Numbered from the stretch's first letter, positions 44,062 to 54,452 are shown. The stretch: 64,000 bases of DNA from Pseudomonas sp. BSw22131 (GCF_026810445.1 NZ_CP113949.1:3782001-3846000); one strand, 5' to 3'. A program made the numbers and translations. The notes: generated by a model from the sequence alone, not told the origin.

Positions 44062-45933
44062 TCAGTACTTCTCGATCTTCGCGGCATTCTGCAACTGAGC
44101 ACGGTATGCGGCGAAATCCTGCTGCCCTTCACGGGAAGCGAGGAAGCGACGGTACTGGGCTTTCTCTTCATCGGTTGGCGCCGCTGCCTGATTGACGCCG
44201 TTGAGGCGCACGATCACGAAGCTGCCGTCAGCGGCGGTCAGGTTGCCATAAACAGGCTTGTCCTGGCCTTCAGGCTTGGGCATACGGAACACCGACTGCA
44301 AGACCTGAGGATCGACACCCTCCTGCCCGCGTGAAGCCGCTTCAACGACCTTCCAGCTCTGGCCGGCCTGCTTGTCTGCCAACGGCGTCTTGCCGTCACG
44401 CAAACCTGCAAGAAGCGCCTCGCCTTTGGCTTTCACCGCTTCACTGGCGTGTTGCTTGGCCAATTGCGCACGAATAGCGCTGGAGACCGTTGCAAGAGGC
44501 AACTGCTCAGGCTGACGGTGTTCCTTGGCACGTACCACCACGACAGTCTCAGGGTCGAGTTCCAGCGCCGAACTGTTGGAACCCTCTTCCAGCACTTCGG
44601 GGCTGAATGCCGCCTGAATGACTGCGCGGTTGGCGGTCAGGCCTTCGCCACCTTCACGACCAAACGGAGCAGTGGTCTGAACTTTCAAACCCAGATCCTG
44701 CGCAGGCTGCGCCAGATCGGAGGATTCGAACGCCGAATCTTCCAGTTGCTTGGTGGCTTCCACGAACTTCTGCTCGACCAGTTGCGACTTGAGGTCGTTG
44801 GTCAGCTTGTCCTTGAGGCTTGCAAACGTCGGTACTGAAGGCGCTTCGACGCCCAGCAGCTTGATCAAGTGCCAGCCAAACTGACTGCGAACCGGTGCCG
44901 ACACCTGATCCTTGTTCAACGCGTACAGTGCGTCCTCGAAAGCCGGATCATAGACACCCTTGCCCGCGTAACCCAGATCACCGCCTTTGGCTGACGAACC
45001 CGGATCCTGCGAGAACTCCTTGGCCAGGGCCGCGAAATCTTCACCTTTGGCCAGACGCTGCTGAATCTCTTCAACCTTCGCCTTGGCCTGGGCATCGTTC
45101 ATCTTGTCGTTGACTTCGATGAGGATATGCGCCGCACGACGCTGCTCAGCCAGGTTGGCGATGTCCTTCTGGTAAGCAACCTGAAGCTCTTCATCCTTGA
45201 CCGACACTTTGTCGAAGAACGAGGACTTCTTCAGCTCGATGTAATCGAGTACGACTTGCTCAGGGCTGAGAAACTCCTTGGCATGCTCGTCGTAATGGGC
45301 CTTGATTTCGTCGTCGGTGACTTTAACGCTGGATACATCGGCTGGAAGCGTCAGGGTCGCGAAGTCACGCGTCTGTTTTTCAAGACGGGCGAAAGCATCG
45401 ACTTGCGCATCCGTGATGAATGCACTGCCAGCGATCCCGGCACGCACCTGACCGATCAGCATTTCCTGCCCAAGCATCTGGCGGAATTGCAGACGGGTGA
45501 AGCCCAGCTGACGAACCACCTGATCAAAACGGTCGGCATTGAACTTGCCGTCCACCTGGAATTCGGGGGTCATCAGGATTTGTTGATCAAGCGAGGCTTC
45601 AGAGAAGCCAAACTTCGAATCAGCAGCACCTTGCAGCAGCAACTTGCGGTCGATCAAACCCTTGAGGGCCGAATCGCGGAGCATTTGATCATTGAGCAGC
45701 GCAGGATCGAAATCCTTGCCCAGTTGTTGCGCGAGTTGCCGGCGTTGCATGTCAACCGCCTGAGACAACTCGTTCTGACTGATTTCCTCGCCATTGACCT
45801 TCGCGGCATCCTGACTGTGGCTGGTCGCTCTGAAAATGGCATCGAAACCCGTCAGGGCCATCAGAGCAATGATCACTCCGATAATGGTTTTGGCAATCCA
45901 GCCTTGTGAATTGTCCCTGATATTCTGCAGCAT
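44062..45933 (-). CDS. ppiD: Periplasmic folding factor PpiD (membrane-anchored SurA-like PPIase)
   Basis: The 623-residue protein has a single N-terminal membrane anchor (TIIGVIIALMALTGFDAIF). A SurA N-like chaperone region occupies about 30-180, and a parvulin-type rotamase domain about 255-360, recognisable by RRAAHILIEVNDK, FAALAKEFSQDPGSSAKGGD and VSAPVRSQFGWHLIKLL. A long C-terminal chaperone domain ends in QLQNAAKIEKY. PpiD binds proteins leaving the SecYEG channel on the periplasmic side. It follows hupB, as in E. coli and other pseudomonads. Confidence 0.95.
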   Translation of the reverse strand: MLQNIRDNSQGWIAKTIIGVIIALMALTGFDAIFRATSHSQDAAKVNGEEISQNELSQAVDMQRRQLAQQLGKDFDPALLNDQMLRDSALKGLIDRKLLLQGAADSKFGFSEASLDQQILMTPEFQVDGKFNADRFDQVVRQLGFTRLQFRQMLGQEMLIGQVRAGIAGSAFITDAQVDAFARLEKQTRDFATLTLPADVSSVKVTDDEIKAHYDEHAKEFLSPEQVVLDYIELKKSSFFDKVSVKDEELQVAYQKDIANLAEQRRAAHILIEVNDKMNDAQAKAKVEEIQQRLAKGEDFAALAKEFSQDPGSSAKGGDLGYAGKGVYDPAFEDALYALNKDQVSAPVRSQFGWHLIKLLGVEAPSVPTFASLKDKLTNDLKSQLVEQKFVEATKQLEDSAFESSDLAQPAQDLGLKVQTTAPFGREGGEGLTANRAVIQAAFSPEVLEEGSNSSALELDPETVVVVRAKEHRQPEQLPLATVSSAIRAQLAKQHASEAVKAKGEALLAGLRDGKTPLADKQAGQSWKVVEAASRGQEGVDPQVLQSVFRMPKPEGQDKPVYGNLTAADGSFVIVRLNGVNQAAAPTDEEKAQYRRFLASREGQQDFAAYRAQLQNAAKIEKY

Positions 45934-46000
45934 GCGTCCCCCAGAAACGGTTGTGTTTGACTCACCAACCGCGGAGCGTGGGTAGAATCCGGATAGAAGA

Positions 46001-46024
46001 AAGGCGCATCCGAAGATGCGCCTT
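46001..46024 (-). terminator. Terminator downstream of hupB
   Basis: The 10-bp perfect stem AAGGCGCATC/GATGCGCCTT with a CGAA tetraloop is followed on the minus strand by TCTTCT. It ends the hupB transcript 137 bp after its stop codon and precedes ppiD. Confidence 0.75.
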
Positions 46025-46161
46025 CTCGTAACTTGCGAAGCGGACAGGGTTCGAATTTGCGTCCCCCGAGGTGACAGGCCAGCTTACAACCAACCGCACT
46101 TGCCGCTTCGCAACCAGAACAGCGTCAGGCTGCTCTGGCTGGGTAAAGGCAAAAATGAAAC

Positions 46162-46434
46162 TCAGTTCACAGCTTCTTTCAGCGCTTTACCAGCTTTGAA
46201 ACCTGGCTTTTTGGCAGCAGCGATTTCCAGAGTCTTACCGGTCTGAGGGTTACGACCTACGCGAGCAGGACGATCCGTCACGGAGAAGGTACCAAAACCA
46301 ACCAGTACAACGGAGTCGCCAGCCTTCAGAGCGCCAGTGACGGACTCGATTACTGCGTCCAGCGCACGGCCAGCAGCAGCTTTCGGGATATCAGCGGATG
46401 CAGCGATAGCATCAATCAGTTCCGACTTGTTCAC
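46162..46434 (-). CDS. hupB: DNA-binding protein HU-beta
   Basis: The 90-residue histone-like protein has the full HU pattern: [37 protein letters not shown] and the DNA-grasping arm [20 protein letters not shown]. It bends and compacts DNA as a homo- or heterodimer. It follows lon at the standard position and has its own 150-bp upstream gap. Confidence 0.96.
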   Translation of the reverse strand: MNKSELIDAIAASADIPKAAAGRALDAVIESVTGALKAGDSVVLVGFGTFSVTDRPARVGRNPQTGKTLEIAAAKKPGFKAGKALKEAVN

Positions 46435-46585
46435 TCTAAGTCCCCTTATATCTATATTTGAGTATTTTCTAAGTTTTTTGGTGTGGCCAAACGAACGCTG
46501 AGTGGCCCGGCTATATTGACTGCCTGAGCTTGAAGAGCCGCTTTATAACAAGGGCTCTAAAAAGCTGTCAAGGAAGCCACTCAGA

Positions 46586-48982
46586 CTAATGCGTGCTAAT
46601 TCTTTCCTTTGAGTCAGACTCGCGTTTCTCATCCTTCGCAACCAGCTCCGGAGCCACATCCGGCAAGGGCTCCGGCGCGTATTGCAGCGCAATTTGCAGG
46701 ACTTCGTCAATCCATTTAACGGGCTTGATCTGAAGGTCCTGCTTGATGTTGTCAGGAATCTCTTTCAAATCGCGAACGTTTTCCTCGGGAATGATCACTG
46801 TTTTGATCCCACCGCGGTGTGCGGCGAGCAGTTTTTCCTTGAGTCCGCCAATCGCCAGAACCTGCCCGCGAAGGGTGATTTCGCCGGTCATTGCCACGTC
46901 TGCACGCACCGGTATCTGTGTAAGCGCTGAAACAAGCGCCGTGCACATGCCTACGCCTGCGCTAGGACCGTCTTTGGGCGTCGCCCCTTCTGGCATATGG
47001 ATGTGCGTGTCGCGCTTCTCATGGAAGTCCAGAGGAATGCCCAGGCTTTTCGCCCGACTGCGCACAACAGTCAACGCCGCAGTGATCGATTCGACCATGA
47101 CATCACCCAGTGAACCGGTTTTGATCAACTGACCTTTGCCCGGAACCACAGCGGCTTCGATGGTCAGCAATTCACCACCTACCTGAGTCCATGCAAGGCC
47201 CGTCACCTGACCAATCTGGTCCTGTTGCTCGGCCAATCCGTAGCGGAATTTGCGTACGCCCAGGAAATTCTCGAGCATTTCTGCAGTGACCTTCACCGAA
47301 AAACGCTTCTCGTGGGCGTGTTCTCTGACCGCTTTGCGGCAGACTTTGGCGAGCTGACGCTCAAGGCTTCGCACCCCGGCTTCACGCGTGTAATACCGGA
47401 TAATGTCGCGAATGGCCTCGACATCAAACTCGATCTCGCCTTTTTTCAGACCGTTTGCCGCAATCTGCTTGGGCGAAAGGTACTTGATCGCGATGTTGAT
47501 CTTTTCGTCTTCGGTGTAACCCGGCAAACGAATGACTTCCATGCGATCCAGCAGTGCAGCTGGAATGTTCATGGAGTTGGCGGTGCACAAGAACATCACG
47601 TCCGAGAGGTCGTAATCGACTTCAAGATAGTGATCGTTGAAATTGTGGTTCTGCTCAGGATCAAGCACTTCGAGCAGCGCAGAAGCAGGATCGCCGCGCA
47701 TATCGCTGCCCATCTTGTCGATCTCGTCGAGCAGGAACAGCGGATTACGGACGCCGACCTTGGTCATCTTCTGAATCAGACGGCCTGGCATCGAACCAAT
47801 GTAAGTCCGGCGATGACCGCGAATTTCCGCTTCGTCACGCACACCACCCAACGCCATGCGGACGAATTTGCGGTTAGTGGCGTTAGCGATCGACTCCGCC
47901 AGAGAGGTTTTACCCACACCTGGCGGCCCCACCAGGCACAGCACAGGACCGCGAATCTTCTTCACGCGCTTCTGCACGGCGAGGTACTCAAGGATGCGCT
48001 CCTTGACCTCGTCCAGACCGTAGTGATCGGCATCGAGAATGTCTTCGGCGCGAGCAAGGTCCAGACGCACCTTGCTTTGGGCTTTCCATGGCACCTGAAC
48101 CAGCCAGTCGATGTAAGACCGCACGACCGTGGCTTCTGCCGACATCGGCGACATCTGCTTGAGCTTGTTCAACTCGGCAGTTGCTTTGGTCAGTGCGTCT
48201 TTTGGCAGGCCAGCGGCATCGATGCGCTTTTTCAGCTCTTCGATTTCATTGTGGCCTTCATCGCCGTCGCCAAGTTCTTTCTGAATGGCCTTCATCTGCT
48301 CGTTCAGGTAGTACTCGCGCTGACTGCGTTCCATCTGCTTTTTCACGCGACCGCGAATGCGCTTCTCGACCTGCAACAGGTCGATTTCGGCATCCAGCAG
48401 GGCCAAAACGTGTTCGACCCGTGCAGACAGATCAATAATTTCGAGTATGTCCTGCTTCTGCTCGATCTTCAGCGCCATGTGCGCTGCCATGGTGTCGACC
48501 AGACGGCTTGGCTCATCGATGCTGTTAAGCGAAGACAAAACCTCGGCAGGGACTTTCTTGCCCAACTGTACATATTGCTCAAACTGAGCGAGCAAGCTGC
48601 GCACGAACACTTCGGATTCACGGTCAGGCGCATCGACTTCATCGATCAGCACGACCTCGGCACGGCAGTGCCCATCAATCTCGATGAAGCGCTCCACGGA
48701 GCCGCGCTGCTCACCTTCGACCAGAACTTTGACGGTGCCATCAGGAAGCTTCAACAGTTGCAACACCGTTGCAACAGTACCCACGCTATAAAGAGCGTCT
48801 TCACCAGGATCATCGTCTGCGGGATTTCTTTGCGCGAGCAACAGGATTTGCTTGTCGCCGGTCATTGCGGCTTCCAGAGCCTCAATCGACTTTTCGCGCC
48901 CCACGAACAGTGGGATAACCATATGCGGATAGACAACAACATCGCGCAACGGCAAAAGAGGCAATTCAATGGTCGTCTTCAT
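46586..48982 (-). CDS. lon: ATP-dependent protease Lon
   Basis: The 798-residue protein starts at the ATG at 48982 (MKTTIELPLLPLRDVVVYPH), preceded by GAGGCGAAATC. It contains the N-terminal substrate-binding Lon domain and the AAA+ module with Walker A VGPPGVGKTSLAESIA (about 350) and Walker B PLFLLDEIDKMGSD. The C-terminal peptidase has a Ser-Lys dyad in TPKDGPSAGVGMCTALVSAL (Ser about 676) and RGQVLAIGGLKEKLLAA (Lys). It degrades damaged and regulatory proteins. A textbook sigma32 promoter lies 58 bp upstream, so it is heat inducible. Confidence 0.97.
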   Translation of the reverse strand: MKTTIELPLLPLRDVVVYPHMVIPLFVGREKSIEALEAAMTGDKQILLLAQRNPADDDPGEDALYSVGTVATVLQLLKLPDGTVKVLVEGEQRGSVERFIEIDGHCRAEVVLIDEVDAPDRESEVFVRSLLAQFEQYVQLGKKVPAEVLSSLNSIDEPSRLVDTMAAHMALKIEQKQDILEIIDLSARVEHVLALLDAEIDLLQVEKRIRGRVKKQMERSQREYYLNEQMKAIQKELGDGDEGHNEIEELKKRIDAAGLPKDALTKATAELNKLKQMSPMSAEATVVRSYIDWLVQVPWKAQSKVRLDLARAEDILDADHYGLDEVKERILEYLAVQKRVKKIRGPVLCLVGPPGVGKTSLAESIANATNRKFVRMALGGVRDEAEIRGHRRTYIGSMPGRLIQKMTKVGVRNPLFLLDEIDKMGSDMRGDPASALLEVLDPEQNHNFNDHYLEVDYDLSDVMFLCTANSMNIPAALLDRMEVIRLPGYTEDEKINIAIKYLSPKQIAANGLKKGEIEFDVEAIRDIIRYYTREAGVRSLERQLAKVCRKAVREHAHEKRFSVKVTAEMLENFLGVRKFRYGLAEQQDQIGQVTGLAWTQVGGELLTIEAAVVPGKGQLIKTGSLGDVMVESITAALTVVRSRAKSLGIPLDFHEKRDTHIHMPEGATPKDGPSAGVGMCTALVSALTQIPVRADVAMTGEITLRGQVLAIGGLKEKLLAAHRGGIKTVIIPEENVRDLKEIPDNIKQDLQIKPVKWIDEVLQIALQYAPEPLPDVAPELVAKDEKRESDSKERISTH

Positions 48983-49040
48983 GATTTCGCCTCTACAGCG
49001 GCCATAAGGCCATGGACAGATAGATATGAGCTGAAAATCA

Positions 49041-49069
49041 AGATGGGGGTAGATACCCAAAAAAACAAG
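49041..49069 (-). promoter_or_regulatory. Sigma32 (heat-shock) promoter of lon
   Basis: On the minus strand CTTGTTT (-35, consensus CTTGAAA) and CCCCATCT (-10, consensus CCCCATNT) are separated by 14 bases, within the sigma32 range. The element directs transcription towards lon. Confidence 0.85.
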
Positions 49070-49104
49070 CATCGGTTTGAGGAAATGCAAAAGCACCTGA
49101 ATGC

Positions 49105-49128
49105 AAAAGGGGCCAGAAAGGCCCCTTT
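49105..49128 (-). terminator. Terminator downstream of clpX
   Basis: The stem AAAGGGGCC/GGCCCCTTT with an AGAAA-type loop is followed on the minus strand by TTTTGC. It separates the clpX transcript from the lon promoter. Confidence 0.75.
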
Positions 49129-49173
49129 GCGTTTTACATCATCGCCACATCGCTGGCGTTGTCACACCGAGAC

Positions 49174-50457
49174 TTAAGCGTCTGGTGCAACTTTTGCTGG
49201 CGGCTCGCTATTTTCGTAGATTAACAGCGGCTTGGACGTTCCCTCGATCACGCTCTCGTCGATCACCACCTTGCTCACGTCCGATTGCGACGGGATCTCG
49301 TACATGGTGTCGAGTAGGACGCCTTCCAGGATGGAGCGCAGGCCGCGAGCACCTGTCTTGCGCTCAAGCGCACGACGGGCAACCGATTTCAGCGCATCCG
49401 GGCGGAACTCAAGGTCCACGCCTTCCATTTCGAACAGTTTGCCGTACTGCTTGGTCAGCGCATTCTTGGGCTCGGTCAGAATCTGCATCAGCGCAGCTTC
49501 GTCAAGCTCATCCAGCGTAGCCAATACAGGCAGACGGCCAACGAATTCCGGGATCAAACCGAACTTGACCAAATCGTCAGGCTCGACTTCACGCAGGGAC
49601 TCGCCCACCTTCTTGCCTTCTTCCTTGCTCCGCACTTCGGCATTGAAACCAATACCACCGCGGGTAGAACGCGCCTGAATAACCTTTTCAAGGCCAGAAA
49701 ACGCACCACCGCAAATGAACAGGATGTTACGCGTGTCCACTTGCAGGAATTCCTGCTGTGGATGCTTGCGACCACCTTGCGGAGGAACGGAAGCCACGGT
49801 GCCCTCGATCAGTTTCAGCAGAGCCTGCTGTACGCCTTCGCCGGACACATCCCGGGTGATCGAAGGGTTGTCGGATTTGCGCGAGATCTTGTCGATCTCA
49901 TCGATGTAGACAATACCCATCTGGGCCTTTTCTACGTCGTAATCGCATTTCTGCAACAGTTTCTGGATGATGTTTTCTACGTCCTCACCCACGTAACCTG
50001 CTTCGGTCAGGGTGGTGGCGTCAGCAATGGTGAACGGTACATTGAGCAAGCGGGCCAGAGTTTCAGCCAGCAGGGTTTTGCCGGAGCCTGTAGGGCCAAT
50101 CAGCAAAATGTTGCTCTTGCCCAGTTCAACGTCGTCGTTTTTCTTGTCACGCTGGTTCAAACGCTTGTAGTGGTTGTAGACCGCTACTGCGAGAACCTTT
50201 TTGGCACGCTCCTGCCCAATGACGTATTGGTCAAGGATGCCGCTGATTTCTTTGGGCGATGGCAGTTTATGCGCGCTGCTTTCCGCCTGGGCTTCTTGCA
50301 CCTCCTCTCGGATGATGTCATTGCACAGGTCGACGCACTCGTCACAGATAAATACCGAGGGGCCGGCAATCAACTTGCGCACTTCATGCTGGCTTTTGCC
50401 GCAGAAGGAGCAGTAGAGCAGTTTGCCGTTGTCCTCGCCGTTGCGGGTGTCAGTCAT
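49174..50457 (-). CDS. clpX: ATP-dependent Clp protease ATP-binding subunit ClpX
   Basis: The 427-residue AAA+ unfoldase delivers tagged proteins to ClpP. The N-terminal zinc-binding domain has [11 protein letters not shown] and [10 protein letters not shown] (four cysteines, about 16-43). The ATPase has Walker [17 protein letters not shown] (about 117) and Walker [16 protein letters not shown]. The ClpP-docking loop has the IGF-type motif near 265 ([15 protein letters not shown]). The start is the ATG at 50457. It lies downstream of clpP in the same direction. Confidence 0.97.
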   Translation of the reverse strand: MTDTRNGEDNGKLLYCSFCGKSQHEVRKLIAGPSVFICDECVDLCNDIIREEVQEAQAESSAHKLPSPKEISGILDQYVIGQERAKKVLAVAVYNHYKRLNQRDKKNDDVELGKSNILLIGPTGSGKTLLAETLARLLNVPFTIADATTLTEAGYVGEDVENIIQKLLQKCDYDVEKAQMGIVYIDEIDKISRKSDNPSITRDVSGEGVQQALLKLIEGTVASVPPQGGRKHPQQEFLQVDTRNILFICGGAFSGLEKVIQARSTRGGIGFNAEVRSKEEGKKVGESLREVEPDDLVKFGLIPEFVGRLPVLATLDELDEAALMQILTEPKNALTKQYGKLFEMEGVDLEFRPDALKSVARRALERKTGARGLRSILEGVLLDTMYEIPSQSDVSKVVIDESVIEGTSKPLLIYENSEPPAKVAPDA

Positions 50458-50571
50458 TCGATCGATCCAATCCGGTAGGCTTGCAACACAAGATGAAGGC
50501 AATTGCGGGCTTTTTCAAGTCCGCAGGTGGTGCGGATTTCCGGCCACCTGGGATTACTGCCTATCAAGCAG

Positions 50572-51213
50572 TCATTTAACCATTTGACGCTTATCGAGAA
50601 CCGAATCAACCAGACCGTACTCAGCAGCGCGTTCGGCGCTCATGAAGTTGTCACGGTTGGTGTCCTTCTCGATGGTTTCCAGCGACTGACCCGTATGGTG
50701 AGCCAGCAATTCATTCAGGCGCTGGCGAATGAACAGGATTTCTTTGGCATGGATGTCGATGTCCGACGCCTGCCCCTGAAAGCCGCCCAACGGCTGGTGA
50801 ATCATCACGCGCGAGTTAGGCAGCGCAAAACGCTTGCCATGTGCGCCGCCGGCCAGCAGGAAAGCACCCATGCTGCAGGCCTGGCCCATGCATGTGGTCG
50901 ACACGTCCGGCTTGATGAACTGCATGGTGTCGTAGATCGCCATACCAGCAGTCACCGAACCACCTGGTGAGTTGATGTAAAGATGGATGTCCTTGTCCGG
51001 GTTCTCCGCTTCAAGGAACAGCAGTTGCGCCGAGATCAGGTTGGCCATGTAGTCTTCTACCGGACCAACCAGAAAGATCACCCTCTCCTTCAGGAGACGC
51101 GAGTAGATGTCATAGGCGCGTTCGCCACGGGCGGACTGCTCGATAACCATCGGGACCAGGCCGCCTGCGGCCTGGATGTCAGAGTTCTGCTGAATATAAG
51201 AATTGCGGGACAT
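50572..51213 (-). CDS. clpP: ATP-dependent Clp protease proteolytic subunit ClpP
   Basis: The 213-residue serine protease forms the double-heptamer chamber of ClpXP. The catalytic Ser lies in [18 protein letters not shown] (about 115), His in [16 protein letters not shown] (about 140) and Asp further on. The start [14 protein letters not shown] at 51213 matches family N-termini; an in-frame ATG nine bases upstream is nearer GGGAG and could add three residues. It lies between tig and clpX as in most Gammaproteobacteria. Confidence 0.96.
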   Translation of the reverse strand: MSRNSYIQQNSDIQAAGGLVPMVIEQSARGERAYDIYSRLLKERVIFLVGPVEDYMANLISAQLLFLEAENPDKDIHLYINSPGGSVTAGMAIYDTMQFIKPDVSTTCMGQACSMGAFLLAGGAHGKRFALPNSRVMIHQPLGGFQGQASDIDIHAKEILFIRQRLNELLAHHTGQSLETIEKDTNRDNFMSAERAAEYGLVDSVLDKRQMVK

Positions 51214-51252
51214 GTCCGGCATTCACTCCCAAATAGTCATGTCTTGAATACG

Positions 51253-51280
51253 CATAAGCCAGCGCGAAGGCTGGCTTATG
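51253..51280 (-). terminator. Hairpin between tig and clpP without T run
   Basis: A perfect 11-bp stem CATAAGCCAGC/GCTGGCTTATG with loop GCGAAG. On the minus strand it is followed by CGTATTC rather than a T run, so it probably sets mRNA processing or partial read-through rather than full termination. Confidence 0.5.
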
Positions 51281-51303
51281 GTGTTTTCGAACGAGAGGAG
51301 AAA

Positions 51304-52614
51304 TCAGTCGGCTTGTGGAGCTTCTACCGGCTTGACCGCTTCTTCGTACGAGACCGCTTTATCGGTCACGCTCGCTTTCTGCAAAACAGTATCCACAACT
51401 TGTTCTTCAAGCACAACCGAACGCACTTCGTTCATCTGCTGTTCGTTCTTGTAGTACCACGATACGACCTGCTCCGGCTCCTGGTAAGCGGAAGCCATTT
51501 CCTTGATCAGCTCGCGAACGCGATCTTCGTCTGGCTTGAGGTCGAACTGCTTGACCACTTCAGCAACGATCAGGCCCAGCTCGACACGACGCTTGGCTTG
51601 CTCTTCAAACAGCTCGGCCGGCAGCTGATCTGGCTTGATGTTGCCGCCAAACTGCTGAACGGCCTGCACGCGCAGACGGTTCACTTCGTTTTCCAGAAGC
51701 GCTTTAGGCACTTCGATCGGGTTGGCGGCCAGCAAGCCGTCCATTACCTGATTTTTGACCTTGGATTTGATCGCCTGACGCAGCTCACGCTCCATGTTCT
51801 TGCGAACTTCGGTGCGGAAGCCTTCGATGCCGGTTTCCTTGATGCCGAACTGATTGAAGAATGCTTCGTTCAATTCAGGCAGCTTAGGCTCGGAAACAGT
51901 GTTGACCGTGACGGTGAACTCGGCAGCTTTGCCAGCCAGGTCCAGGTTCTGGTAGTCCTCTGGGAACGTCAGGTTCAGGACGCGCTCTTCACCGGCTTTG
52001 GCGCCAACGAGGCCGTCTTCGAAGCCAGGAATCATACGGGCCGAACCCAACACCAGTTGAGTGCCGGTAGCGGAGCCGCCAGCGAACTCTTCGCCGTCAG
52101 CCTTGCCAACGAAATCGATGATCAGCTGGTCTTCGTTCTGAGCGGCACGGTCGGCTGCTTCAAAGCGAACGTTCTGCTTGCGCAGGATTTCCAGCATGTT
52201 GTCGAGGTCGCTGTCAGCCACATCGGCAGACAGACGCTCTACAGCAACGGATTCAAAACCGGCAACGGTGAACTCAGGGAATACTTCGAATGTTGCGACG
52301 TATTCCAGGTCCTTGCCTTTTTCGAAGGATTTTGGCTCGACCGACGGAGCGCCAGCCGGGTTCAGCTTTTGCTCTACCACTGCTTCGTAGAAGGTCGCCT
52401 GGATCAGGTCGCCCAGTGCGTCTTGACGAGCACCGTCTTCGTAACGCTGGCGGATCACGCTCATTGGCACTTTGCCTGGGCGAAAGCCCGGGATCTTGGC
52501 TTTACGTGCGGTCTGCTGCAGACGCTTGTTGACTTCGGTCTCGATGCGCTCAGCTGGCACGCCAATAGTCATGCGGCGCTCAAGAGTGGAAGTGTTTTCA
52601 ACAGAAACTTGCAT
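51304..52614 (-). CDS. tig: Trigger factor (ribosome-associated chaperone)
   Basis: The 436-residue chaperone meets nascent chains at the ribosome exit. The ribosome-binding signature is [17 protein letters not shown] near 44-60. A central FKBP-like PPIase domain (about 160-240) includes [19 protein letters not shown]. The long helical C-terminal arms end in KPVEAPQAD. The start [14 protein letters not shown] at 52614 is preceded by GAGGAATATCC. It heads the tig-clpP-clpX group. Confidence 0.96.
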   Translation of the reverse strand: MQVSVENTSTLERRMTIGVPAERIETEVNKRLQQTARKAKIPGFRPGKVPMSVIRQRYEDGARQDALGDLIQATFYEAVVEQKLNPAGAPSVEPKSFEKGKDLEYVATFEVFPEFTVAGFESVAVERLSADVADSDLDNMLEILRKQNVRFEAADRAAQNEDQLIIDFVGKADGEEFAGGSATGTQLVLGSARMIPGFEDGLVGAKAGEERVLNLTFPEDYQNLDLAGKAAEFTVTVNTVSEPKLPELNEAFFNQFGIKETGIEGFRTEVRKNMERELRQAIKSKVKNQVMDGLLAANPIEVPKALLENEVNRLRVQAVQQFGGNIKPDQLPAELFEEQAKRRVELGLIVAEVVKQFDLKPDEDRVRELIKEMASAYQEPEQVVSWYYKNEQQMNEVRSVVLEEQVVDTVLQKASVTDKAVSYEEAVKPVEAPQAD

Positions 52615-52841
52615 GGATATTCCTCGTTGCACAGACGTTAGCCGGCCGTTTCCGACCCCAGAATCAAGGGCAAGCATTCTAGTGGGTCAAACTCAAGAAG
52701 TCACCCTACTGAGTGAGGGTAAATACGGTGGAATGATTCAAGGGATGTACCGCGGACAACAATCGTCGTCGCGAGGCTTCTGGCTCGGGCATGAATCGCC
52801 CTATATAAAAGGAAGCGATTATGGCCGGACGTCGCCCTGAA

Positions 52842-52869
52842 ATAAAAAAAGCCGCACTAGGCGGCTTTC
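52842..52869 (-). terminator. Terminator of the tRNA operon
   Basis: On the minus strand a stem AAAGCCGC/GCGGCTTT with a five-base loop is followed by seven T residues in all. It lies 43 bp after tRNA-Leu. Confidence 0.9.
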
Positions 52870-52911
52870 TTTAATCCTTGAGGCTGCCGGGGCAACTCTC
52901 GAGGTTTTTAC

Positions 52912-52996
52912 TGGTGCGGACGGAGAGACTCGAACTCTCACACCTTGCGGCGCTGGAACCTAAATCCAGTGTGTCTACCAATTCCACCACATCCGC
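52912..52996 (-). tRNA. tRNA-Leu (anticodon TAG)
   Basis: An 85-base class II tRNA beginning GCGGATGTGGTGGAATTGG with encoded CCA. The anticodon loop TTTAGGT reads codon CUA. The long variable arm and the T loop GTTCGAGTC are intact. It is the last gene of the tRNA operon. Confidence 0.96.
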
Positions 52997-53053
52997 GTTT
53001 GAAGCTGTCAAAGCAAAGGCGCCAGATTATAAGTCTGGCGCCTTCTTCGAATA

Positions 53054-53130
53054 TGGGGTGGACGAAGGGGATCGAACCCTCGACAACGGGAGTCACAATC
53101 CCGTGCTCTACCAACTGAGCTACGCCCACC
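53054..53130 (-). tRNA. tRNA-His (anticodon GTG)
   Basis: Bounds include the extra 5' G at position -1 that pairs with C73, a hallmark of tRNA-His, plus encoded CCA. The anticodon loop TTGTGAC reads histidine codons. T loop GTTCGATCC is intact. Confidence 0.96.
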
Positions 53131-53190
53131 ATATTGCGTTGTAACCGGCGCATTCGTAAAGAACACTACTTGTGCCAAAGCTGCCGTTAA

Positions 53191-53267
53191 TGGCGCACCC
53201 GGCAGGACTCGAACCTGCGACCATCCGCTTAGAAGGCGGATGCTCTATCCAGCTGAGCTACGGGCGC
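53191..53267 (-). tRNA. tRNA-Arg (anticodon TCT)
   Basis: A 77-base tRNA beginning GCGCCCGTAGCTCAGCTGG with encoded CCA. The anticodon loop CTTCTAA reads AGA. It is the first transcribed gene of the three-tRNA operon. Confidence 0.96.
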
Positions 53268-53414
53268 TTATTTAATTTGCATTCTTGCGACTACAAATTA
53301 AGAGCTTTCAATCATGCTGAGTCGATCTGAACTCCACCTGACTTAATCAACCTACCGACTTCGCAAGCCATCTCTGGCTACTCAGTGCTAGGCTGTGCCC
53401 GACAAGTGCGACGA

Positions 53415-53443
53415 ATCTTATAGACGGTCTAAAAGGTCGTCAA
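53415..53443 (-). promoter_or_regulatory. Sigma70 promoter of the tRNA operon
   Basis: On the minus strand TTGACG and TAAGAT are separated by 17 bases, about 145 bp before tRNA-Arg. It is the best sigma70 pair in the gap between the tRNAs and folD. Confidence 0.65.
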
Positions 53444-53575
53444 CTCTTTTTTCCAAAAAATTCAGGTAATTAAAGGGGTTAGGGGATTATGCAGACCAAC
53501 CGCCTTTGCCCGTGCGCGATGTCATGCGAGAATGCGCGCTCTTTTTTCCTCCCTTCCGATGGTTAATCACGCGTA

Positions 53576-54430
53576 ATGACTGCAAAACTAATAGACGGCA
53601 AAGCGATCGCAGCCAACCTGCGCCAGCAGATCGCCAAACGTGTCGCCGAGCGTCGCGAGCAGGGCCTGCGAACGCCAGGCCTCGCGGTGATCCTGGTCGG
53701 CAGCGATCCCGCCTCTCAGGTTTACGTCTCACACAAACGCAAAGACTGCGAGGAGGTCGGGTTCATCTCTCAGGCCTACGACCTGCCAAGCGCCACCACC
53801 CAGACCGAGCTGACGGACCTCATCGATCGCCTGAACGACGACGCCGCCATCGACGGGATTCTGCTGCAATTGCCGCTGCCGGAACACCTCGATGCCTCAA
53901 GCCTGCTTGAACGCATTCGCCCCGATAAAGACGTGGACGGTTTCCACCCCTATAACGTCGGTCGCCTGGCCCAGCGCATTCCTCTTCTGCGCCCTTGCAC
54001 GCCTAAAGGCATCATGACGCTGCTGGAAAGCACGGGTGTGGATTTGTACGGCAAAGATGCGGTGGTTGTAGGTGCATCCAACATTGTTGGCCGGCCTATG
54101 GCCATGGAACTGCTGCTCGCGGGCTGCACCGTCACCGTGACGCATCGTTTTACCCAGGACCTGGCCGGGCATGTCGGTCGTGCTGACCTGGTAGTGGTCG
54201 CCGCCGGCAAACCCGGGCTTGTGAAGGGCGAATGGATCAAGCAAGGCGCCATCGTCATCGACGTGGGTATCAACCGTCAGGATGACGGCAAGCTGGTAGG
54301 CGATGTGGTGTATGACACTGCCCTGCCCCGCGCTGGCTGGATCACTCCAGTACCGGGCGGCGTAGGCCCGATGACCCGCGCCTGTCTGCTGGAAAACACG
54401 CTTTACGCAGCGCAAACGCTGCACGGCTGA
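53576..54430 (+). CDS. folD: Methylenetetrahydrofolate dehydrogenase/cyclohydrolase FolD
   Basis: The 284-residue bifunctional enzyme interconverts 5,10-methylene-, methenyl- and 10-formyl-tetrahydrofolate with NADP, supplying one-carbon units for purines and initiator tRNA. Family signatures are [20 protein letters not shown] (catalytic Lys, about 50-60), [11 protein letters not shown], the NADP site [18 protein letters not shown] (about 162-179) and the C-terminal [19 protein letters not shown]. It diverges from the tRNA operon and is followed by a strong terminator. Confidence 0.96.
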   Translation: MTAKLIDGKAIAANLRQQIAKRVAERREQGLRTPGLAVILVGSDPASQVYVSHKRKDCEEVGFISQAYDLPSATTQTELTDLIDRLNDDAAIDGILLQLPLPEHLDASSLLERIRPDKDVDGFHPYNVGRLAQRIPLLRPCTPKGIMTLLESTGVDLYGKDAVVVGASNIVGRPMAMELLLAGCTVTVTHRFTQDLAGHVGRADLVVVAAGKPGLVKGEWIKQGAIVIDVGINRQDDGKLVGDVVYDTALPRAGWITPVPGGVGPMTRACLLENTLYAAQTLHG

Positions 54431-54452
54431 TCGGCTTGACTGATCAGAGAAG

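Noticed and set aside
46048..46056. GGTTCGAAT, a tRNA T-loop-like sequence downstream of hupB
   Set aside because: No acceptor stem, D arm or anticodon arm can be built around it on either strand, so it is a chance match.
47225..49177. A 650-codon open frame on the plus strand opposite lon
   Set aside because: It is an antisense shadow of the GC-rich lon gene: no ribosome site, biased composition, and no recognisable domain, while lon on the other strand is complete and conserved.
50983..52641. A 552-codon plus-strand frame opposite clpP and tig
   Set aside because: It spans two well-defined genes and their intergenic hairpin, so it cannot be a real independent protein.
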